From assembly GCA_002839705.1 (NCBI GenBank), contig PGYO01000014.1, forward strand, positions 1-43,461: DNA of 43,461 bases, read 5' to 3'. The translations under genes were made by a program, and so were the position numbers. Below the pieces are notes generated by a model, which saw nothing but the letters and a program-made list of their open reading frames with translations, was not told the DNA's origin and searched no databases. This stretch comes from Methanobacteriales archaeon HGW-Methanobacteriales-1. GTDB taxonomy: Archaea > Methanobacteriota > Methanobacteria > Methanobacteriales > Methanobacteriaceae. Position 1 is the stretch's first letter. Each line of letters begins with the position of its first letter. Below, piece by piece: positions 26,666-34,967 of the stretch.

Positions 26666-27760
26666 TTGGATAAAATAAAAATAGCGATAATCGGTGTGGG
26701 TAATTGTGCAAGTTCCCTCATCCAAGGGATACATTATTACAAGGACAAAAAGAGCGAGGACGCCATAGGACTCATGCACTGGGAAATAGGTGGCTACCAA
26801 CCAAAAGACATAGAAGTAGTAGCAGCTTTTGATGTTGACAAGCGAAAAGTTGGAAAAGACGTTAGCAAGGCCATATTTGCTAAACCCAACTGTACAAAAG
26901 TATTCTGTGATAAAATACCAGACAGTGGAGTTAAAGTATCCATGGGCCATGCCCTGGATGGTGTTGCTGCCCACATGAAAGACTACGAAGATAATTACAC
27001 ATTTATAAAAGCTGATGCAGATCCAGCTGATGTGGTTAAAGTCTTAAAAGAAAGTGGGGCTGAAATACTCTTGAATTATCTGCCAGTAGGTTCTGAAGAA
27101 GCCACCCAATTTTATGCACAGTGTGCATTAGATGCTGGTGTGGCCTTCATCAACAATATGCCAGTTTTCATTGCCAGTAACCCAGAATGGGCTGCTAAAT
27201 TTGAGGAAAAAGGAATACCAATTGTTGGTGACGATATTAAAGCCCAAATAGGAGCTACAATAACTCACAGAACCTTGGCCAATTTATTTAAAGATAGAGG
27301 AGTCAAATTAGACCGTACTTATCAAATTAACACTGGCGGGAACACTGATTTTCTTAATATGCTCAACAGGGATCGTTTAGATTCTAAAAAGGAATCAAAA
27401 ACTGAAGCTGTACAATCTGTTTTAAGTGAAAGAATGGATCCCCACAACATACACATTGGGCCCAGTGATTATGTGCCATGGCAAGAAGACAATAAAATTT
27501 GTTTTTTAAGAATGGAAGGTAAGACCTTTGGAGACATCCCCATGAATATTGAACTACGTCTAAGTGTAGAAGATTCGCCTAACTCTGCAGGATGTGTAAT
27601 TGATGCTATCCGATGCTGTAAACTAGGATTAGAGCGTGGAATTGGTGGGCCTCTGATTTCCATATCATCATATACCATGAAGCATCCTCCAGAACAGTTT
27701 ACTGATGATAAAGCTGCAGAAATGGTGGATGAATTTATTGAAGGAAAATTAGAAAGGTAA
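26666..27760 (+). CDS. ino1: Myo-inositol-1-phosphate synthase
   Basis: 364 residues. The N-terminal NAD-binding loop is I-A-I-I-G-V-G-N-C-A-S-S-L-I-Q-G (6-21), and the catalytic domain contains N-Y-L-P-V-G-S-E-E, D-D-I-K-A-Q-I-G-A-T and N-T-G-G-N-T-D-F-L-N, the signatures of archaeal and actinobacterial Ino1. It converts glucose 6-phosphate to inositol phosphate for archaetidylinositol lipids, in keeping with the DGGGP synthase nearby. TTG at 26666 with AAAAGGTG before it is the preferred start; GTG at 26657 lacks a ribosome site. Confidence 0.92.
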   Translation: MDKIKIAIIGVGNCASSLIQGIHYYKDKKSEDAIGLMHWEIGGYQPKDIEVVAAFDVDKRKVGKDVSKAIFAKPNCTKVFCDKIPDSGVKVSMGHALDGVAAHMKDYEDNYTFIKADADPADVVKVLKESGAEILLNYLPVGSEEATQFYAQCALDAGVAFINNMPVFIASNPEWAAKFEEKGIPIVGDDIKAQIGATITHRTLANLFKDRGVKLDRTYQINTGGNTDFLNMLNRDRLDSKKESKTEAVQSVLSERMDPHNIHIGPSDYVPWQEDNKICFLRMEGKTFGDIPMNIELRLSVEDSPNSAGCVIDAIRCCKLGLERGIGGPLISISSYTMKHPPEQFTDDKAAEMVDEFIEGKLER

Positions 27761-27807
27761 TTAATAATTTAATTTCTAATTTCTATTTAAATTGAAATCA
27801 ATTAGTT

Positions 27808-27839
27808 CTATTTTATTTTTTTATTTTATTTCTATTTTT
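27808..27839 (+). terminator. T-rich terminator after ino1
   Basis: Successive T runs of four to seven bases, 47 bases after the ino1 stop. The remaining spacer up to 28059 is AT-rich with no gene seen. Confidence 0.45.
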
Positions 27840-28059
27840 GAATTATTGAATAATTTATTTAAATAAGTTTTTTATATTTAAATACATTAAAAAGTGTGAT
27901 TACTGTTTAATATTTATTTAAATATTATTTAAACACTTTTTAAAATTAGATTTTGAAAATTAGATTGAAAATAGCTTTAATTTAATTAAAAAGAGTTAAA
28001 TCTTATTTAATATTAAAATAAAAAAATGAAAAATAAATTAAATAGTAAAAAATTAAAAA

Positions 28060-28251
28060 TTAGTCTTCTTTTACTTCGATACATGCATTAGGACAAACAT
28101 CGACGCAGACTTCGCATTCATTGCATTCTTCCACGTTTTGGATCTTTATTTTCTCCCCATCAATGACCAGGATTTCCATAGGGCAAACATCGACGCATTC
28201 TCCACACTCTGCTCCATCGCAGTTTCCATCATCTATAATTATTTTTGGCAT
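28060..28251 (-). CDS. 2[4Fe-4S] ferredoxin
   Basis: 63 residues. Two clusters are specified by C-x4-C-x2-C-x3-C-P (C-D-G-A-E-C-G-E-C) and C-x2-C-x2-C-x3-C-P (C-N-E-C-E-V-C), a standard pair although the first spacing is longer than in clostridial ferredoxins. It is a soluble low-potential electron carrier for a methanogen oxidoreductase. The start at 28251 (M-P-K-I-I-I-D) has AAGGT upstream and is preferred to the longer frame reaching 28329. Confidence 0.9.
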   Translation of the reverse strand: MPKIIIDDGNCDGAECGECVDVCPMEILVIDGEKIKIQNVEECNECEVCVDVCPNACIEVKED

Positions 28252-28437
28252 AATATCTACCTTGTTGGTTTTAGTTATTTTTGTAAATTTTTTTGTTAAT
28301 GACAATAAAAATTCATTGACTATTGTCATGATTTATAACAATAAGAGTAATTGGAATTTTAAGCATATAACTATATTCCTTAAAATCATATTTATGAAAA
28401 ATTTTAATACTAATTATTGAATTGGTAATAAAAAAAT

Positions 28438-28528
28438 GGATAATTTGGGGGAGGGATGCCAGTGCATCTATGAGCAACGAAGGTCCATATAAATTAGGGT
28501 GATTTTTTTAGCAGGTCCCAAATTATCC
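28438..28528. ncRNA. Candidate structured RNA, strand uncertain
   Basis: A perfect 12-bp outer stem (GGATAATTTGGG at 28438-28449, CCCAAATTATCC at 28517-28528) encloses a 5-bp hairpin (GATGC at 28455-28459, GCATC at 28464-28468) in an otherwise AT-rich spacer. Read on the minus strand, the outer stem is followed at once by a T7 run (28437 downward) and leads toward the ferredoxin gene 190 bases on, as in an attenuator or a small terminated RNA. On the plus strand a micro-ORF of ten codons (28470-28502) is included. No known RNA family recognised. Confidence 0.4.
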
Positions 28529-28701
28529 GGAATGTGAATTGTTTGAAATAATCCAATAATGAATATATGTTCGATATAGATATCCAAATATAGCTAATTT
28601 AATGCTATTAAACCTGATTAAAGATCAAATAAATTAAAATGATCACAATTTAAGCCCAAATTCATGTGTGAATGAACTCCCATTTAAGATTAAATGAAAT
28701 T

Positions 28702-28760
28702 AATGATTCATGGTTTAAACCGCCTCCAATAATATTATTGAATAAAAACCATGATTCATT
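28702..28760. repeat. Long imperfect inverted repeat with internal palindrome
   Basis: AATGATTCATGGTTT (28702-28716) pairs with AAACCATGATTCATT (28746-28760) at 14 of 15 positions. The loop holds the perfect palindrome CAATAATATTATTG (28727-28740) and a CCTCC string. Each arm contains ATGATTCAT, so the element is also two copies of a 9-base half-symmetric site. It lies between the ferredoxin and pycB genes; the surrounding spacer 28252-29052 shows no gene. Confidence 0.5.
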
Positions 28761-29052
28761 TTTCATTAATAATATTAAATAACCATATATCCCTCAAAGA
28801 AGGATAAATGGTAGTTTATCTATTTTAAATGATATATTGGACTTAAATTTTGTTATAGGTTTATTCGGAAGAAGGAAGCATATTTCCTTTCCACATATAT
28901 GCATAGTAAAATAATATATATAAACATTTCGGTAGTTATTCTAAAAAAATAAGAGTAATTAGGAATAAAAGAATACTAATTGAGAAGTATATATGCTAGT
29001 TTTGACTATTAAATATAGATAATCTAAAATTTTACATATTATAATTTAATGT

Positions 29053-29067
29053 TTGTGAGGGTCACAA
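29053..29067 (+). promoter_or_regulatory. 15-bp palindrome over the pycB ribosome-binding site
   Basis: TTGTGAGGGTCACAA: six-base perfect arms around GGG, ending on the A of the pycB start codon. The GAGG ribosome site lies in the centre, so either an operator protein or a small RNA hairpin here could control pycB translation or transcription. Confidence 0.4.
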
Positions 29068-30788
29068 TGAAAGGAATAAAAATTATAGAGACTGCATTCC
29101 GAGATGCACATCAGTCTCTCCTGGCAACCCGGATGAGAACCGAAGATATGCTACCTATTGCTGAAGAAATGGATAAAATTGGGTACTTCTCATTGGAAGC
29201 CTGGGGTGGTGCAACATTCGATACTTGCATTAGATATTTAAATGAAGATCCCTGGGAAAGGCTAAGGAGCCTAAAAGAGCACGTAACGAAGACTCCTCTG
29301 CAGATGCTCCTTAGAGGGCAAAATTTAGTGGGATACAAGCATTATCCCGATGATATTGTTAAAAAATTCGTGGAAAAATCTTATGAAAATGGAATAGATG
29401 TTTTCCGGATTTTTGATGCATTAAATGATGTTCGAAACATGGAATATGCCATGAAAGTAGCCAAAGATCAGGGTGCTCATGTTCAGGGAGTAATAAGTTA
29501 CACTACCAGCCCCTACCACACCATGGAAAAATATGTGGAGTTTGCCAAAGAATTAGAAGCACTGGAATGTGATTCTGTTGCAATAAAAGATATGGCTGGA
29601 TTAATTTCACCACATGACACTTATGAACTGGTTAAAACATTAAAAGAAGAAACCGATTTAAAAGTAAATCTTCACTGCCATTGTACCAGTGGTATGACTC
29701 CTATGAGTTATTATGCTGCCTGTCAGGCAGGAGTTGATATTTTAGACACCGCAATTTCTCCACTTGCATGGGGAACATCACAACCACCAACTGAAAGTAT
29801 GGTAGCGGCCCTTAAAGACACGCCTTATGATACAGGCCTCGATTTAAAAGCATTGAACCACATTAAAAAATACTTTGAAGGAATTAGGAAAAAATATAGT
29901 AGTATTTTGGATCCTATTGCTGAACAAATTGATACAGATGTTTTAATCTATCAAATACCAGGAGGAATGCTTTCTAACCTGGTTTCACAACTTAAAGCCC
30001 AGGATTCTCTGGACCGGTACGAGGATGTATTAAAAGAAATGCCTAAAGTAAGAAAAGACATGGGATATCCCCCATTAGTTACTCCTACCAGCCAAATTGT
30101 AGGTATTCAGGCCGTGATGAATGTTTTAGGTGACGAAAGATACAAAATGATTTCTAACGAAGTTAAAGATTACTTTAAAGGGTACTATGGAAGGCCGCCG
30201 GCACCAGTTGATCCTGAAATTGCCAAAAAAATTATTGGTGATGAAGAACCTATTGACAGCAGGCCAGCAGACATTTTAAAGCCCCAATACGCCAGGTATG
30301 AGAAAGAAGGAAAAGAAATGGGAATTATTCACAAAGAAGAAGACATTTTGACTTTCGCTCTTTACCCCGCAGTGGCCCCTAAATTCTTAAAAGGAGAAGC
30401 TGAAGCCGAAACTTTACTACCTCCTTCAGAAAGTAGTGGTTCTTGTGATATCTCAGCCATCCCTACAGAATACAATGTGGAAGTTGATGGCGACTATTTC
30501 GAGGTAAAGGTTGTTCCTACCGGATATATAAGCATCGAAGAATCAGGAAGCAGTAGCACACCATCAGGCCCGGTAGAAGGAGGAGTAAGCTCCACCATGC
30601 AGGGAATGGTTCTTAAATTAAAAGTTGCCCCTGGTGACAAGGTCAAAGAAGGAGATGTTGTAGCCGTTGTTGAAGCCATGAAAATGGAGAATGATATCCA
30701 GGCCGCCCATTCAGGAACCGTTGAGGAAATATTCACTGCCGAAGGGGAAACCGTGAATACTGGCGATACGTTGATGGTTATTAAGTAA
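29067..30788 (+). CDS. pycB: Pyruvate carboxylase subunit B (carboxyltransferase plus biotinyl domain)
   Basis: 573 residues. The N-terminal TIM-barrel carboxyltransferase has E-T-A-F-R-D-A-H-Q-S-L-L-A-T-R-M and the metal region with D-M-A-G-L and L-H-C-H-C-T-S-G-M; the C-terminal biotinyl domain has V-E-A-M-K-M-E-N-D with the biotin-accepting Lys at about 539, 34 residues from the end. With a separate ATP-using PycA it makes oxaloacetate from pyruvate; oxaloacetate decarboxylase alpha has the same layout, but methanogens use this form for anaplerosis. The start at 29067 follows GAGG; an upstream ATG at 29049 is less likely. No pycA is adjacent. Confidence 0.9.
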   Translation: MKGIKIIETAFRDAHQSLLATRMRTEDMLPIAEEMDKIGYFSLEAWGGATFDTCIRYLNEDPWERLRSLKEHVTKTPLQMLLRGQNLVGYKHYPDDIVKKFVEKSYENGIDVFRIFDALNDVRNMEYAMKVAKDQGAHVQGVISYTTSPYHTMEKYVEFAKELEALECDSVAIKDMAGLISPHDTYELVKTLKEETDLKVNLHCHCTSGMTPMSYYAACQAGVDILDTAISPLAWGTSQPPTESMVAALKDTPYDTGLDLKALNHIKKYFEGIRKKYSSILDPIAEQIDTDVLIYQIPGGMLSNLVSQLKAQDSLDRYEDVLKEMPKVRKDMGYPPLVTPTSQIVGIQAVMNVLGDERYKMISNEVKDYFKGYYGRPPAPVDPEIAKKIIGDEEPIDSRPADILKPQYARYEKEGKEMGIIHKEEDILTFALYPAVAPKFLKGEAEAETLLPPSESSGSCDISAIPTEYNVEVDGDYFEVKVVPTGYISIEESGSSSTPSGPVEGGVSSTMQGMVLKLKVAPGDKVKEGDVVAVVEAMKMENDIQAAHSGTVEEIFTAEGETVNTGDTLMVIK

Positions 30789-30830
30789 AATAATCATTTT
30801 ATTTCCTTTTTTGCAATAAATAATCTTAAG

Positions 30831-30858
30831 GTTTTTTTATTTTTTTATTTTTAGTTTT
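30831..30858 (+). terminator. Poly-T terminator after pycB
   Basis: Runs of seven, seven and five T within 28 bases, starting 43 bases after the pycB stop. Confidence 0.55.
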
Positions 30859-31017
30859 TGAATAAACTTTTCAATTAATAGTCTGATCAGAATAATTTTA
30901 AAATCTAAATATTTTCCATTTATTAACTAAGAGTCAGATAGTTAATTAATCACTAATAATGGTTCAGTAATGAACTGGTTAAAAAGGAATAATTGATAGG
31001 AATTAAAGGTAATTACC

Positions 31018-31620
31018 ATGATCGAATACGAAGGAATACTAATTTACACCATCCCTGAGGTTTATGAACCTGCAGAAGACACCTATTTACTAGCAAAAAA
31101 CTTAGATATTCAAAGAAAAGACGAAGTGCTGGAAATAGGGACTGGAACTGGATTAATAGCAGTTTACACAGCCCAAAGGACAAAAAACGTGGTGGCCACT
31201 GATATAAATGAGCACGCCATTAAATGCGCCTTGAAAAATACCATTTCTAACAAGACTTTCAATTTAGAGCTCAGACAGGGTGATCTTTTTGAACCAGTGC
31301 AAGGTGAAAAATTCAACCTTATTTTATTCAACACCCCTTACTTGCCTACTTCTGAAGATGAAAAATTGGATGACGAATTAAATGCTGCTTTTGATGGTGG
31401 AGAAGATGGGAGAGAAACCATTGACAAATTCATTGATGAAGTTACAGATTACCTCAAAGAAAGTGGCCGGGTGCAGCTGGTACAGTCATCACTCTCAGAT
31501 AATGAAAAAACCTTGCAAAGATTAGAAGCACAGGGGTTTGAAGCGGAAATCACGGCTCGTGAAAAGTGTTTCTTTGAAGAGATCGTGGTTATAACTGGAA
31601 AATTAAATAAATCAGATTAA
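31018..31620 (+). CDS. HemK2/Mtq2-type class I methyltransferase
   Basis: 200 residues. The N-terminus V-Y-E-P-A-E-D-T-Y-L-L is diagnostic of the archaeal/eukaryotic HemK2 group, followed by motif I L-E-I-G-T-G-T-G-L-I and the catalytic N-T-P-Y-L-P (a variant of N-P-P-Y). These enzymes methylate the glutamine of the GGQ motif in the class I release factor. AAGGTA precedes the ATG. It is separated from pycB by a terminator and has its own promoter region. Confidence 0.85.
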   Translation: MIEYEGILIYTIPEVYEPAEDTYLLAKNLDIQRKDEVLEIGTGTGLIAVYTAQRTKNVVATDINEHAIKCALKNTISNKTFNLELRQGDLFEPVQGEKFNLILFNTPYLPTSEDEKLDDELNAAFDGGEDGRETIDKFIDEVTDYLKESGRVQLVQSSLSDNEKTLQRLEAQGFEAEITAREKCFFEEIVVITGKLNKSD

Positions 31621-31768
31621 AACGTTTAACCATTTGAATAACTCTAGATTTACTTCATTTAAAATAAAAAAAATTAAGCAAAAATTAGTTTTAGTATTCA
31701 AGATTAAGTAATAAAATTTAAATAATAAAATAACACTTTATTATTAAAGATTTAAAAATCAATAATAA

Positions 31769-31783
31769 GGAGGCGATACAATA
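31769..31783 (+). promoter_or_regulatory. Strong ribosome-binding site in front of an AUA start
   Basis: AAGGAGG with GGAGG at 31769-31773, seven bases, then ATA at 31781-31783. The codons that follow encode I-K-K-G-T-I-I-A-L-L, a normal signal-peptide start, and no ATG, GTG or TTG is in frame until GTG at 31814 inside the hydrophobic core. Confidence 0.7.
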
Positions 31784-32194
31784 ATCAAAAAAGGAACTAT
31801 CATTGCACTATTAGTGCTCTCACTTTTCGTATGTGGCCTGCAAATGGCCAATCCAGTAGCCGCAGCAAAAGTAATAGATCATGGAAGCTCTAGCTACTAT
31901 GATAATACCACCCATAAAACCTATAAAACAACATGGAAAACTTACCAATACAGTAAAAATTATATTGTGGTCAAATATAAGAACTATGCAAACAAAAAAC
32001 TGCAAGGTAACACAAAAATGATCATTACTAAAGTAAGTAAGAAAAAAATAAAGCTTACAATGATAACAAAAGGTAGTTACAAAAACGAAGATAATTTAAA
32101 TAGCTATTACTATGCGGAATCTATAGATTACTTAAAATACTCTTCAACCGCACGAAACTTCTACTTTAATTCATTAGATAAGCCATATAGCTAG
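31781..32194 (+). CDS. Small secreted protein; probable AUA start
   Basis: 137 residues from ATA at 31781. A signal peptide with two Lys, a hydrophobic core A-L-L-V-L-S-L-F-V-C-G-L and an A-A-A cleavage region near residue 29 is followed by a Tyr/Lys/Thr-rich mature part, typical of small exported methanobacterial proteins without known function. Starting at GTG 31814 would delete the Lys-rich end and half of the core. It stands alone between hemK2-like and queC genes. Confidence 0.7.
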   Translation: MIKKGTIIALLVLSLFVCGLQMANPVAAAKVIDHGSSSYYDNTTHKTYKTTWKTYQYSKNYIVVKYKNYANKKLQGNTKMIITKVSKKKIKLTMITKGSYKNEDNLNSYYYAESIDYLKYSSTARNFYFNSLDKPYS

Positions 32195-32316
32195 TATGAA
32201 ACCTTACTAACTATATTTACTATTTTAAGCTATTTGATTTAATCAAATTTTATATAAATTTTATTTTGTTTTTAGAAATTATTATATTGAAAAATCATTT
32301 TAGAGACTTATTTAAT

Positions 32317-33027
32317 CTAGCTTAAAATTTTATTTTTAAATTTATAATTAGTTTTATCCACCACACCTGCCATTTCAAAGGCCCTTTTACGTCTCATACA
32401 AGATTCACAAAGTCCGCAGTGTTGTTCTTCACCCATATAACAAGAATAACTCATTTCCATAGGCGCATCTACAGTTTCACCCATTTCAACAATCTCATTC
32501 TTATTCAAATCAATAACTGGAGCCTCAATTTGTACTCCTTCTAAGGTCCCAATTTCAAGAGTCTTATTAAAGGCCTCTAAAAATTCTCGAGAGTTGTCTG
32601 GAAAAGTAACTGCTTCTTCCAAATCCCAGCCCACAATAATTATTTCTGCATCCTCGGCCTCGGCAAAAGCGGTGGCGATGGCCGTGAATACCACATTTCT
32701 ACCAGGAACCCATACTTTACGGGCAGTTTCATCGCAGATTTCTTTATCATCCAGTTTATCACTTTCTAATTGAGGAACTTCATTTTCATGGTCTGTAAGG
32801 GCAGATTTTCCCAATTTACCCAACCAGGACAAATCCATTACTGTGTGTTTAATTCCCAATTTTTGACAAATTTGTTTAGATGATTCAATTTCCCTATTGG
32901 CACTGCGTTGGCCATAATCAAAAGTTAAAGCATGAATTTCATATTCTTCTTTTAAAGCAGAAGTGGCTACAGTAGAATCCAATCCTCCAGAAAGGACTGA
33001 AATTGCTTTTTTCTGTTTCTGTGGCAT
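32317..33027 (-). CDS. queC: 7-cyano-7-deazaguanine synthase
   Basis: 236 residues. The ATP-pyrophosphatase loop is S-G-G-L-D-S-T at 13-19, W-V-P-G-R-N lies in the middle, and the zinc site is formed by the four Cys of S-C-Y-M-G-E-E-Q-H-C-G-L-C-E-S-C. It makes preQ0 from 7-carboxy-7-deazaguanine; in archaea this feeds archaeosine in tRNA. GAGGAA precedes the ATG. The other pathway genes are not in the window. Confidence 0.93.
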   Translation of the reverse strand: MPQKQKKAISVLSGGLDSTVATSALKEEYEIHALTFDYGQRSANREIESSKQICQKLGIKHTVMDLSWLGKLGKSALTDHENEVPQLESDKLDDKEICDETARKVWVPGRNVVFTAIATAFAEAEDAEIIIVGWDLEEAVTFPDNSREFLEAFNKTLEIGTLEGVQIEAPVIDLNKNEIVEMGETVDAPMEMSYSCYMGEEQHCGLCESCMRRKRAFEMAGVVDKTNYKFKNKILS

Positions 33028-33163
33028 TATTATTCCTCATATATAAAATTTTAATTAAAATTAATTTAAGCCTATTTAAATTGACTATTAAATTTATTGA
33101 CTATTAAAAATTAGTTAAAATAAATTATTAGTAATTAGTTACTAATAACCATATTAAACTCTT

Positions 33164-34372
33164 TTATTCATCAGGACTATTTAAATATTCTTTAAAAGCT
33201 TTATTTGCCTTTTCCATTACATCTTTAAGTGGGATTCCAGTTTCTTCCGAAACCCTGCGAGCATCCTCATATTCAACTCGTGAATTTATTATTTGAGATC
33301 CCATCATCCCTAATTTAAATCTTATTTTTCTTTTTCCGTTAATATCTACTTCTAAAGGAACTATCTTTCTATCAAGAATACTTCTATGAACCTGTGGAAA
33401 AGTTCTAACACCCAAAGTACCCGTTTCCCTAAATATAGCCCCCAAAACGTTTTCAGAATCTTTTGATTTGCATATAACTCTCAAAAGCTGGCCCGGCCTA
33501 TTTTTCTTCATGATTATTGGTATCAAAACTACATCCAAGGCACCATCTTTCATTAAGCGCTTAAAAATGTGACCCATGACTTCCCCACTGAGATGATCAA
33601 TATTTGTCTCTAGCAAAACTATTTTATCTTGTTTAACTGGACTTAATCCTCGGCTAATCCTAAGAACATTTGGAAAATCAAGATCCATGCCTCCTGCACC
33701 ATATCCTGTACTCTGATGCATGAATGGAGGATAAAATTCCTGGAAGTCTTGAACCATGGTCATTAAAAGAGCAGCCCCCGTAGGTGTGGTTAGTTCCTTG
33801 TTCACCGGCCCTCCAAAACTGGCAGCTCCTCTTAAAATATCTAATGCCGAAGGAGATGGTATAGGAATCCTTCCATGGGCTGTTTCCTTAGCTCCCCCAC
33901 CAAGAGCAGTGGGAAGACCATAAATAACTTCCTTATCAAAATTCAAATCAAAATAAGCGAATGCAGAACCAATTACATCTGCAACCGCATCAGCAGCACC
34001 CACTTCATGAAAATGTATTTTAGATAAGGGTAATCCATGTATTTGAGATTCAGATTCAGCAATTCTTTGGAAAACAGCTCGAGAAAAGGCCATCATTCTC
34101 TCATCAAGGAATTCATGATTTATTTCTTCCAATTTTTCTAAAAAATCCATGTATTTAATAGAATGAGTTTCCTCACATTTCACATTCACGTAAGTGGCCT
34201 TAATACCAGATTTATCTACCGATGAAAAATTGACGTCCGCGCCTCCAAAAAAAGACGCTGAATATTCCATGACCTCTTTTACTTTTTCTTGGTGGGCCCC
34301 TAAATCAATTAAAGCCCCTACCACCATATTTCCTGAAATTCCTGCCGTTTGAGGATCAATTATAACTACCAT
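33164..34372 (-). CDS. larC: LarC-type nickel insertion protein for the nickel-pincer cofactor
   Basis: 402 residues, full length in a single frame. The start M-V-V-I-I-D-P-Q-T-A-G-I-S-G-N-M corresponds to the LarC N-terminus (usually G-I-S-G-D-M), H-F-H-E-V-G-A-x-D-A is the conserved His-rich centre and L-L-E-T-N-I-D-H-L-S-G-E marks the C-terminal half. In Lactobacillus LarC is made by a programmed frameshift; here the two halves are fused without one. It loads nickel into the pyridinium thiocarboxylate cofactor of LarA-like racemases, but larA, larB and larE are not in the window. GGTGG precedes the ATG. Confidence 0.88.
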   Translation of the reverse strand: MVVIIDPQTAGISGNMVVGALIDLGAHQEKVKEVMEYSASFFGGADVNFSSVDKSGIKATYVNVKCEETHSIKYMDFLEKLEEINHEFLDERMMAFSRAVFQRIAESESQIHGLPLSKIHFHEVGAADAVADVIGSAFAYFDLNFDKEVIYGLPTALGGGAKETAHGRIPIPSPSALDILRGAASFGGPVNKELTTPTGAALLMTMVQDFQEFYPPFMHQSTGYGAGGMDLDFPNVLRISRGLSPVKQDKIVLLETNIDHLSGEVMGHIFKRLMKDGALDVVLIPIIMKKNRPGQLLRVICKSKDSENVLGAIFRETGTLGVRTFPQVHRSILDRKIVPLEVDINGKRKIRFKLGMMGSQIINSRVEYEDARRVSEETGIPLKDVMEKANKAFKEYLNSPDE

Positions 34373-34580
34373 GGTTTTCCACCAGTTTAAATGAATATAA
34401 TAAATAAAATCTAATTGAATATCTATATTAAGAATTTAATAAATCATTGGTAAAATTTTAATAAAAATTGCTGAATATCTAAAAAATAAAACTAAAAATA
34501 CTCTAAGAATTGAAGACATTCTAGAAATTTAGAAAATATTTAGAAAAAATTAAATTTAAAAAATTAATAAAAACTATACT

Positions 34581-34913
34581 TCACTGTTTTGGAGAATTAA
34601 CAATTATTCTACGAATAGGAACTTCCACAATGGTGTATCTTTCGTTTTCCATGGTTTCAGCGATTTCTTCTATAATAGCATCCACTCGCTCCTCGTCTAA
34701 TACCGAACAAACTAAAATAGCATCTCTGGCCGAGTCCCTAATAACAGATATAGCTGATTTAGGATCTTCCTTAATAGCAAAGCCCTGCCATTCCTGAGGA
34801 GAAATCCCCTTATATTCCACAATATAAAAGCCCGTTACCCCTTTTTCTGATAATATATTCATTATCTTTCCCAGGTTCTCCACTTCTACAAAAACCCGAA
34901 GATGAACTTTCAT
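34581..34913 (-). CDS. PII-like small protein, MJ1244 family
   Basis: 110 residues with the beta-alpha-beta pattern of PII-like trimers ([14 protein letters not shown] ... [14 protein letters not shown] ... [10 protein letters not shown]). The T-loop region is around W-Q-G-F-A-I. Conserved in methanogens, function unknown. It is divergent from cbiS with 54 bases between them; AAGGTGG precedes the ATG. Confidence 0.67.
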   Translation of the reverse strand: MKVHLRVFVEVENLGKIMNILSEKGVTGFYIVEYKGISPQEWQGFAIKEDPKSAISVIRDSARDAILVCSVLDEERVDAIIEEIAETMENERYTIVEVPIRRIIVNSPKQ

Positions 34914-34967
34914 TATACCACCTTTTTATTAAATATGTTGCCCACATTATATAATAATGGTGATTTA

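Noticed and set aside
28252-28329. 26-residue extension of the ferredoxin
   Set aside because: The start at 28251 gives a typical ferredoxin length with AAGGT upstream; the extension is basic, AT-rich spacer sequence.
28469-28487. Hammerhead-ribozyme-like string (CTATGAG...CGAA) inside the folded element
   Set aside because: The conserved G of the CUGAUGA core is missing and stem II would be only two to three pairs, so a ribozyme is not supported.
33164-34372. Programmed frameshift in larC
   Set aside because: The frame is continuous through both halves; no slippery site or second frame is needed.
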